Shown here: piece after piece, positions 46,402 to 56,900 of the stretch
Numbering within the stretch: position 1 is the stretch's first letter
How the letters are laid out: the number at the start of each line of letters is the position of its first letter
Assembly (NCBI GenBank): GCA_963855995.1
Contig: OY979730.1
Location: 1,798,501-1,862,500, forward strand
Length of the DNA stretch: 64,000 bases
DNA from: Muricea muricata
Taxonomy: Eukaryota > Cnidaria > Anthozoa > Malacalcyonacea > Plexauridae
Direction of reading: 5' to 3'
The notes under the pieces: generated by a model
Database searches by the model: none
What the model saw: only the letters and a program-made list of their open reading frames with translations
Told to the model about the DNA's origin: nothing
Made by a program: the position numbers and the translations under genes

Positions 46402-48576
46402 ATGTTTGTCAAACGTTCTCTTTTTCTTACTTAGGCTCTTATTTTCACGTTCCTGCAAGGTACGTCTTCTTGAAGCTTAGGACTTCATGAATTAGTATTT
46501 CATTTTCTTTCAATCGTGGTGCCGTAATGAATTAACCATGATTATCTTCAATTGTACAACTGTTAGTTAATTAGTTGACTTAGTGTAGTAATAAATATAT
46601 AACCCCTCAATAGCTATTCAATTTTTCTTTCAGCTGCCACTGGTTTCTTTGTGAAACATGTACAGACAGGGATGTGTATCAATGACACAAGCATAATACA
46701 GTCGCGGGGTTCATGGGGAAACTTGACTTTTGTTGAACTTTCCAACGACTGTCTTGATCCAGCTGCTCAGTTTCGGTTTCGTGATAATGGTGCCATGTTA
46801 AATTTGAAAAGAAAGGGATGCCTTGCTGCTTTGTACAAGAGTACCGACTTTCTTGATATGTTTTATATTTACGTCGACGCAGTCAGTTTAGACAGTTCCG
46901 CTTGTGCTCAGAAGCCCGAGGAGAATCTCTTTCGTGCTGTAAGCCAGACTTCTTGGGGAGGTTTATTTGTATATTATAGCGGGTTTCCACGTTTCGCCGA
47001 CCGTCGAGGGAATTTGAGGCCATCAAGACCCTTCAGAAACTGGTGCGCATTCCTTGAAACGTATCGACCATTCTCTGAGAATTATGGCATAGATCCATAC
47101 ATCGGATTGACGACAGACTGTAATGACGCTGAGGATAAACGTTTTCATTTTGGTAAGTTTTTCTGAAACATTTTCTCTCATGACGAAATGTACTGTTCTC
47201 TTGAATCCGGTTAAAAATTAAATCTAACAGGAAAAACCTCGAGCAAGCTTTGTGTACAGCAAGAGTACAGAGCTATTTCAAGGTTACCTTTTCAAAAAGG
47301 TAAACTGTGAATTTTTGAGCTCGCAAGGGATGATGGATTATTGTTAAGAGGTGGGAATAAGCAATAATCCGTCAGCCCTTGCGCGCTCATAGCTGAATTA
47401 GCTGTATATATATTTCATTTCCAGGCAGCAAGTAGGCAATTTTCAACAACAGTATTTGATCTTTGTAATTCGTTCCTAGTGGTCCAATATGCTATGTCCT
47501 TAATTGATAAAACACAAAGTGTATTCTGTTTAGGTTCAGTAACATGCTACGGGAGAATGGTAGAAAATGCCAACTGTCCTAAAGATCAGCACATGGTGGT
47601 CAAGACTGCATCTTACCGTGGGTTGTCTGACACAAAGACATGTGGTTTGAGCGATGATTATAATTGTGAAGTTAATATAACAAATCTCGTCAAGAAACAA
47701 TGTGATGGTCAACACGAGTGCAATATGACCGTTGATGACAGCTTGTTTTCTCGTAATCTATGTCCTGGATTGACAAAATACCTTTACTTTGAATATCAAT
47801 GTACAGATCGCGCGATCTCTTACAACGAATCAAATGTATCCAGTGATCCACGAGTATTGATCAAAATGTCCAGCGGCGACATCAAAGCAAAGGAAGGTGA
47901 TCTTGTCAACCTACTGTGTTCTGCTCAAGGTGAACCTCCAATTACTTTCAGTTGGGAAAAAGATCAGAAACCACTGGAAAGTTTAACAGAAATAGAAACA
48001 CCCCATCGCAGTTCTTTACTTGTGGTTACACTGAAAGACCAAACAAGTTTTGGAAAATATGTTTGTCACATACAAGACCGATTTGAAACCAATACTCACA
48101 CGATTTCGGTCCAAAAACTAGAGGACACAATAACTGTCCAAACGATGGAGGACAGGAGTTTCAAAATAGTTCTTATCGTAATTGGGGTCTTAGCAGCTCT
48201 CCTGATAATTTCACTGGGTATCAACGTTCACTTGATCTGCAAACACCGTCGACAAAAAACCAATGAGAAAAACCTGGATAATAAACACGACAGAAATATT
48301 CGGAAAGTCCTTGAGCGCAATCCAAATATCAATGATGACGATGGTAATTATGAAAATGTTGAACTAGATGATGAGCAATCAACGTATGCAGCTCTTAGAA
48401 GGACTGGGGATGAAACTGATGATAAGTACTATACTCATCTTAACAAAGAACCAGAAGACTACGTGAAGCAAGAGGACAGTGAATATGACTACGTGATTCA
48501 TCAGGAAACTGGGCAGGACTACGTGATTCGTCAGGAAACTGGGCAGGACTACGTGATTCAACAACAAACAACGTAA
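46402..48576 (+). CDS. Gene C: transmembrane SUEL-Ig lectin receptor with tyrosine tail
   Basis: Certain exons are 46634-47152 and 47534-48576, joined in phase 1 (520 codons). A candidate leader exon 46402-46459 has the right phase and a hydrophobic frame (KRSLFL ... ALIFTFLQ) but contains an in-frame TAG at 46432-46434. That TAG could instead be the acceptor of an exon starting at 46435, so the start is unresolved. Order: six-cysteine N-terminal domain; SUEL (VTCYGRMVENANC, LCPGLTKYLYFEYQC); I-set Ig (VNLLCSAQGEPPITFSW, FGKYVCHI); helix (IVLIVIGVLAALLIISLGI); then a tail of about 115 residues with YENV, STYAAL, YYTHL, EDYVK and three DYVI repeats. Compared with B, the first SUEL cysteine is intact, and the tail is extended by the repeats. 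Confidence 0.85.
47262..47412. repeat. Foldback MITE (family copy 3) in gene C intron
   Basis: A shortened relative of 19521 and 27550, with arms GAGCTCGCAAGGGATGATGG and CCGTCAGCCCTTGCGCGCTC. Confidence 0.7.
48487..48573 (+). repeat. 30-bp coding tandem repeat in the gene C tail
   Basis: Three copies of GACTACGTGATTC plus CAGGAAACTGGGCAG encode DYVIHQETGQ, DYVIRQETGQ and DYVIQQQTT just before the stop codon. Confidence 0.95.
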
Positions 48577-50989
48577 AATGTGATTTTTTGAAAGTGAACA
48601 ATATTAAACGAAGAAAACTGATACTTCCAGGGATGTTAGCAATGTTATCTTTTGAAGTAGAAAAGGTAATATTATTTCATTAAATCTCACTTACACAGGA
48701 TAGAAGTTCTCAAATTAACAGAATAGAAGTCATACATTACATACAATGGAAGACATACCATACATATATGGTTTCTCTTTTGTTATCTTGTCAGATTATC
48801 TATGTTTAGTTTAGTCTATTGTTTATCTGCTACAAATCAAGGATATGTTATTTGCCTGTATCTTCTTCCACCTGGCTTCACCACAGTTATCCTAATAATC
48901 TTCTTTCACAATACAAATGCATGTTTAATGTGAATCGTGAAGGGATTGCATGTTGGCTTAAGGATTTTGTCGAGAATTAAAGACATTCGATACTTGGTCG
49001 GTACAGATTGATTGGGAAAACGATTCGCGAATATTAAAGATATTATGAAACATGTCTAATTTATTAAAGTCAAAGTCATATAGTAAGAAATACATACACA
49101 ATAGACCATTCCCCTATTAGACAAACTTTGGAACTCGGAAAATCAATCAGCACAGCTGGAAAGAGCATCCTAAATGTCATACAATTGTCAAGTTTGGTTG
49201 CAAAATATTGTAAAATGTGGAAAATATAGTTCTGTAAATTTTGTGAATTTTGTATACTTTTCTATTACGAACGGAAAAGCATTACCACTATGTGGAAATG
49301 TGGTAACGTCTTTTCCCGCGTAATACAAAAGTATACAAAATTCGTAAACTTCACGTTACTATATTTTCGACATTTTACAATATTTTGCAACTAAACTTCA
49401 CAATTTCACTAAATTTAGGAAGCTCTTTCCAACTGTTTTAAAATTGTTTTCGAATTTCAAAGTTTGTCTGATTGGGGAATGATCAGTTGCCCTATCATTT
49501 AAAAAGCAATGGGTGAACAGACTTCTCAATGTCATTGATTTCCACATTGTTCAATGTTGCCAATAATATTGTACAGTATTGTTGACAATTATGAATAACG
49601 TTGCGAAGCAACGAGTTTTGGATTGTTGTCAATTGTGTCGGCTTGTTGCAACTTATCATCACCTTGCAAGAACACTGTTAAAATTAGGTTTCTACCATTT
49701 GCAGACTTGTAACAACTTGCTAAAACAAATTGAGTAAGCTTGTGGATAACAAGTTTTGACAATCAACGCGTTTGTTGGCGACTTACGACAGACTGACCAC
49801 ATCCTGATATCGGCTTGTCAACAATCTGTCGCAAAATGACAACAGACTTATTGCAATTGGAGCGCTTTTTGGTGCGTGTATATGTGAAGTAATATCATGA
49901 TTGTGCAAAACCAACCTAAAGTCTCCATAAAACCATACTTAATAGAGTAGATGGTTTGGAAACTCATTAGAATAACAGTATAACTCATTATCTATGTTGG
50001 TCAACGTTTATGCAAAAATATGGTTCTTCATCGTCACGTGTGTATTGTGTTTTCGCCAAAACCACCAATAGGAATTCTTCAATTACCCTATTGTTCAAGT
50101 CGCGGATGGCGGACTTTTCTAAAACGTTGTTATTGGTTAGTTAGGCAAGAATACAATAAGCACGTGTCGACGAAGGACCTTATTTCTGCAAAAATAACCT
50201 AACCTATAGAAACAGTATTCTATGGACTTATCTCATTTGATGAGCATTCTGTCGTGAACAGCTTTGTGAGAATATCATGAACTTTTTGCTATCGTTTTCG
50301 ACGTCCTTTGTTCTTGGCAGGAGTGGAGTTCGCATTAGGTGTCGCTTCTAACGTTAGCTTATGTCTAGTTCGGTAGAATAAAAGAAGATAAGATGTTTTA
50401 AAGCATGTTCGAGCATGCGATTTTTCGGACCTGAGTCTAGTTCCCTGTGATAACAATGCGATCTTCACAGATAGAAAAGCCACAGACTTGATGCAGTTGT
50501 GGATTTTGCCCGCTTGGTGCAAGTCTGTCATCAAGTTACATCAACTGTTGGCTTCATCAAGTTGCATCAAGCCTGCACAAATTGGACTTGATGCAACTTG
50601 ACATTTGCAGACTAGCTGCAATTTCCTGAAATAACTTGTATCAAGCTTTTGGATAACTCTTGAGAAGCAATTTGCATCAAGCCTCTAGCTGATCTGACCG
50701 TGAGTAAAAGGCCAGGAACTAGCTACCAAATAGAAACCATTTTGCTGTCGTTAATCACTTATATCTTTTGTTTTCCTTTGTGAGACTTGTTGAAACTTAG
50801 CAACTGTCTTTATTCTTTAATAAAGAAAATTGTAAGTCTACCAGAAATTTACAAACAAAGTAATTATATTTCATGAGAGATTTGATCATTTGGATGGAAA
50901 AATGGATTTCTATTTGGCAACTAATGCCGGTGCGTTTCCGTGTTTTCAGATCAACTGGCTGTTGACAACTTGCAGCAGACTTGTTGCCA
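48577..50989. other. Intergenic region with foldback and dispersed repeats
   Basis: No gene was recognised. A foldback MITE is at 49104-49484. Stretches at about 49550-49850 and 50480-50700 are rich in CAACTTGTTGAC / CATCAAGTTGCATCAAG words, also seen near 2280-2345 and 50945-51060, and look like decayed copies of one or two repeat families. Confidence 0.5.
49104..49484. repeat. Foldback MITE, about 380 bp
   Basis: The ends GACCATTCCCCTATTAGACA and TGTCTGATTGGGGAATGATC are inverted. The inner arms (TGCAAAATATTGTAAAATGT; ACATTTTACAATATTTTGCA) and TTTTGTATACTTTT / AAAAGTATACAAAA also pair. Confidence 0.85.
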
Positions 50990-53900
50990 TCAAGTCAAAG
51001 CAAGCGATGCAAGCGCATTCTGATATTGGCTTGACCACTGCCAGCTAACAACAGACTTGCTGCTACTTGTGCGTTTCATAAACAACCAGGGGTACAAGAT
51101 TTTTTGACACGAAGGTTTAACGTACTGTTCCAGATCCAATTCCTGGCGTAAAATGCCCGTCAGCAATAATTCCGCTGTATAAGCTGTCTGGATATGCGCT
51201 TTTTTACACATCTCCTTGTCTTCGTCACATGACATGACGATCAGGTCATCTTTACGTGATGATGGCATCTTTGAAACAATCTACAAGGGACCAGAGAAAA
51301 AAACACAAGGAAAAACAAGACAATTCGTGTAGCACATACAGGGAAATACCAGTATACAGTAAAACCCCGCATAAAAGAACCAGTGGGTTAAGAACCACCA
51401 GCCTGAAATTTGGGCAAATAGGTACCTAAAATAAAAGACCACTTCAGGCTGACAAATCAAACTGGTTCTTAAAAATCCTTATCAAACTTTTAGCTGAAAT
51501 AGGTGCTAATCATGTACTGGGAAGAAAAAAGAATACTGTGATCTTGCCAGCAGGAATGGTCTTTCAACCACATCCTGCATGCATATGTTTTATCAAAACA
51601 ACAATCAATTCACAACATAATTCATCTTCATAATGTATTCAACACATTTTATACAATAAGAGGTCTAAACTCTATACCAGAAACAATTGTTTTTGACTGG
51701 TAATAAGAACCATGCAGTTAAGAACCACTTTAGCCTGATTTCTTTTCTAAGTACCTGTTATATAAGAAACACTTTAGCCTGAAGTCAAAATTAACTGGGT
51801 TTTTTTATGCGGGGTTTTACTGTATGATAGCCTTATAATAATGTTGTTAGAAAATTTGATAAGATGAAAAATACAATTTGCACCGCTTTCATACCTCGCC
51901 TTTTGCACATTTTATTATTTCTGCAAGAGAATACACCAAAAGAATCAATAACACATTAGGAATGTGAATGGCCCTGGGAAGCAAGTAAAAAACGACGCAA
52001 AAAACAACTGCCATGACGCAGACAAAAATCAAGTAACTTATAATTATAAATATTTTCTTTTATTGAGAACTGATTGCGATATTTATTTACGCTTTCTTTT
52101 ACAGGCAAAGCATAGCACGCGGTTAGCACTTAGTTACATGCACTATTTCTGTCAGAATTACTACCTTTCATATCTTGTGGCGGTGGGCGGACGTGCGGAG
52201 TAACGTGTATTTTGTACCCATGAAGTAGTCCTGTATTTTTAGCTAGTTCCAGAGACCTAAGAATTACGGAGAAATATATATTAATTCGAACTGTTTGTAC
52301 CGCATGGCGAATAAACTTGTAAATAATCGTTTCTTACACGTGAAACAGACTCAGTTTTGATCATTCTGAACAGTAAAAATTATAACGGCCAACGTCGCGT
52401 TTCAAAGCTATTTGCTTGCTGTAAAGACTTTGATTATTTCAAACCTTTCCATTTTAAAGTCATATTTCGTTTGAGCATCGTTGTCTTGAAGTATAAACTT
52501 GGTTGAATCTACAAAATCACAAACACTACTTCAGCCTGGATTTCGTTTTCACTGATTCTGCTGGCACTACATCCAACTTCTTACCGACGAATGATTTCGA
52601 TTTCTTCGAGGCGTCCAACCAGCTCATGTCTACGATGGGTACGCCACGTGATAAAGCACAAAGGAATTTTACAGTTCGACGAACCTAGACAAGTTTCAAG
52701 AACACTTACTTTATGGACTTAATGACGGTAGTACTGGACAGTTAGATAAGTTCTTGGCCTCTACATCTTGCTAAGTTTTTTCTTTACCTTATCTGTTACC
52801 AGATGTGTGCACTCTTCCACATGCTCAACCGCTTTCCCACCAAGTGACTGGACAATCTGAACATAGAAACACGACTAATGCTGTCGATCTTTTTGTTTTC
52901 AAACGACATTACATACAGAACTAAAGCTACCCGAGGCAGTATAAGTCACTACTCCAGTTGGCACTAGGAAGACATTGCAGCAAGCCGATTACAGTTACCA
53001 AGCTGAGATCAGGATATATGTTCGCAATGCTTGTTCTGGCTCCCTGATGACAAGCCTGCTGCATGTTGTCATTATAATACTTGATTTTTACTTGTAATTT
53101 GATGAGGATAGCCTCATTTCCAAAGTACAAGTACATGACTCATTGACACTACACAGAAACTGTAACATAACATTTTCTTACTTTCTTTGCCTTGACTAAT
53201 ATAGCGTCTTGAAGCCCAGTGAAAATTACTTTGACATTGGAAGATTGGCCAGCTGAACCCTGCAGGGAAAGATGACCAGTTTTATAAAAAACCTCTATCT
53301 TGGAATCGTGTTTTGGAGGCTTTTACGCGTAGGCATATCTGGCTTACGAAACTTCTTTTGACGGATGTGAACGAGTGAATCAGTAGGTAAGGGTTAGGTG
53401 AGGAATCGTGCACTCGTTCCCATCTGTCAGAAGGAGAACCTCTTATTACAAATCAGAGGCAAAGAGTTTCTATCTGATACAACATGAGATATATTTTTTG
53501 CCTTATCGCATTGCAATTCATTGTTCGACACTGGCAAAACCTATGCAAATGTCTAAAGAAGCTTTAAGGAGTGTTCGTTACCTCGCTATCTTCCAGCTCT
53601 TGCTTCTTTCCCTTTCTACCTGAACGAGAGACTTTACTGTCGGACGATGATGGAGTCGATGCTTTGGACGATGATGGAGTCGATGCTTTGGACGACGAAC
53701 GCCTTTGTAAGGACTTCGGTGTAAGCTCAAGCTCTTCTGATTCAAACTGTTGAAAATACCAAGACAAATTAATGATTGACTAACTGAAATATTCAAGACG
53801 AAAGTGTTTTAAGGAATTTTTTTCACTAAACTGACTACCTTGCCACCATGAGACGAAGCAGTTGTTTCACGACCAAGTTGTTCTTCTGTTTCTGTTTTAA

Positions 53901-56900
53901 CTTCCTTTGTCGTTGCATTCTTGCGGCTTTTCTTGGCGGTGCTTTTCCTTTGTTGTGTTTCGTTCTGGTTCACGTTTTCAGAGGACTTTCTTTTTCTTGC
54001 TCGTCCTTGTGTTTTTGGTTCTTCCACTTTTGTTTCACTCGTTTCGTTTTGCGCTTGTTCCACTTGATCATCATTGCTATCATTCCTTGATGTTTTCGTT
54101 GCAGCCTGTTTGCCTTTCCTTCCACTTCTGTTTATTCTTGTGTGCACGACTGGGGTCATAGCGTCGGCAAATTCTTGATTTTCTGACTTTAACATGGCGT
54201 CTTTCTGCTCGCTTTTTGGGTTATCTTTATCACTTTTATTCGCGTTTGTTTCTTTCACGTTTGTTTCTTTCTCTGCATCGTTGACAATATTTTGAATCAA
54301 CCCCTGTCCACCTTTCTTGGCCTTGGTAGATTTTCCTGCCGAGTTTTTCGGTTTGTTTCCTTTGTTTACATCTTCGCTTGCGTCACAGGTCTCTTCTACA
54401 TTATCTACATCTTTCACGATATTTGCAACCTTTTTAAGTCCACATTTCTTCACCTTGGTGGATTTGACTGTAGTATTTTTCTGTTGGTTTCCTTGATTGA
54501 CAGGTACGTCTTCACTAGAGTCATCCATTTCGATTACCTTCCGTCCACCTTTCTTTGCCTTGGTAGATTTGGCAGCCGAATTTTGCTGCTGGTTTCCTTT
54601 TCGACTTGATATATCATTTTGGTCTATTTTATCGTCATCTGCAACCACATCTGCGGTTGCTTTCGGTCTAGCTTTATTAGCTTTGGTAAATTTTTCTTGA
54701 CTTGAATCGTCTATTTCGTCTACTTCATCTTCACATTGAACTAAATTTGAGGCTGCCTTCGGTCCAGCTTTCTTAGCCTTATCTTTTTCTTCTAATGCAA
54801 CCACATCTTTAACAACATTTTCGGCTACCTTTTGCACATCTTTCTTAGCCTTGCTAGATTTTGCTGCAGAGTTTTTGCGTTGATTTGCTTGATTTTTTTC
54901 TTCATTTATATTCTCGCTGTCTTCAGCAACACGTGCAACTTGGCTTTTCCTAGCTCTTCCTTTTCTAGTAGATTGACTTGGCCTCGGTCCATCTTTGTCA
55001 CTTTTGTTCATTTTTTCCTCATTAGTTAAACCATCACTTTCAATTTTGGTTTTCTTTTCTCTGCCCTTTCTTGTTGATTTTGTCGATGTACTAACCGCTT
55101 CGTTCGATTCTAATAGTTTTTCAGTCATCACGTCGGCGCTCTCCGATTCATCGTTTCTCCCTTCATCTTCTTTCACGGTTTTCGTGCCTCGCTGTGTTGT
55201 CGTTGTTTTTGGCTCCATCGCAGATTCCTTTCTGCATGGAATAAAATCGTCCGTGTCTGGCGAGTCGATTGCCGATATCTGTAACTGGAAAATATAACAA
55301 GGAAAAATCCTCTGTAAGAAGCAGCATGTTGCCAGTCTAAATATCTATTATTTGTAGGTATAAAGGCCCTGACACACGGTGCAATTTTTCATGCAACTTG
55401 CAATGCAATTCTACACTTGGGAGATGTAAAATTAGCCAATACATGTTTCCATCACAGTTTGTCAAAATATTTTTAACATACCAAACAATTGTCACAAATT
55501 TACATCTCTTAAGAGTAGAATTGCGTTGCAAGTTGCACGAAAAATTCGCACCGTGTGACAGGACCTTAAGCGCTGCTAAATTTGTAATTAGGTTTCCTCA
55601 AATGTTCTGAACGCGGATCTTAATAAAGCACAAATCACACGTACATTACCTTAAAAACATCGCGATTGTCCTCACCATCTGACACGTTCATTGCCTCTTG
55701 TTCGCTTTGAATATTTTTCCTTTCATTATTCTCCCTTGTTTCGCTATATTTCTCAGAAATCTTTCTCTTTCTCGTATTTTTTCTTCCCTTAGATAAACTT
55801 CTATCACCTTCATCTTCCTGCATATCCCCATCTGTTCCTCCATCAACCACTTCTTCTTTTTTACACCGTGAGCTTCTTGTTCTAGCTGCGGATCTTTTAC
55901 CCCCTGTTGATCTACCTTTACCCCGTTTAACCACAATGGCCTCCTGCGGATTGTTCGAATCCTCTGCTATCACATTGGTCTCCTGTGTTGAACGTACAGC
56001 CAGGTCATCTTTGTCAGGTGTGTTTGAAAGTTCCTGGTTGTCTTCCATTGCCGGATCTAGTTCTTCTATTTTCCCTCGCCGACTTGTCGACTTCTTTCGT
56101 CCGCGGGAAGATGTTTTTCTTCCACTTATTGATTCGGCATCAAGAGCCTAGTTTATTATAAAAAAGGTTTTAATAGATAAGTTCTCAAAATCTCTACACA
56201 CACGCTCCATTTGTTTTTATAAATATCAGTGGCAATTAATTAAGGATTTTCGAGATTTCCTTTGCTCAGAAAGGAAAATTAGAAAAACGGAGAAATGCCC
56301 CATATAAAAGCACACCTTGTCTTGAGCTCTGTCCTCACCAGGACATTCAACATAACAAGGTTTTTTCGTGCTAATGGCGTTCTGTCCCTCGATGACAACA
56401 GCTGCTGATTTCTGGACATTGATTGGAGTTGAGCTCTAAAAAAGATCAAAATGCGACAGCGAAATATGATTGACTGACACGAGCACGATAAAAGGTCGAT
56501 GTCAAATCATTGCGTAACCTGGATATGTGCACTCACTTTCTTTCTTGATGAGTTGCTGGTAAACATAAAATCATTGTCACTGTCTGGAGGGAAAGAAAAC
56601 ATTGAAAAATCAATTTCGTTATACAAGTAGTATACAGCGGCATTTAAGCAGGATTCTTTCGCTACGCTGGTGATGTTTAAATTGACACAAAGTTACATTG
56701 ACACTCCAAACTGGTGTCTTTATCATGGCATTCTGCTGATTATACAGGAATTAGTCAAAATTGAAAAACATCTAGATCCGAAAAAATCGAGTACTTTATG
56801 ATTACCTGACTTCAAACCCATGATATTAGAAAGTGAAGGGAGATCGTCCGAAGATTCGCTTGTCTCGCCGCTTTCTTTCACTTGATTGTTAAAATACTTT

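Noticed and set aside
54292-55297. Several + strand ORFs of 60-105 codons opposite MDC1 exon 16
   Set aside because: They are antisense shadows of the lysine-rich repeats (reverse complement gives phenylalanine/leucine-rich frames).
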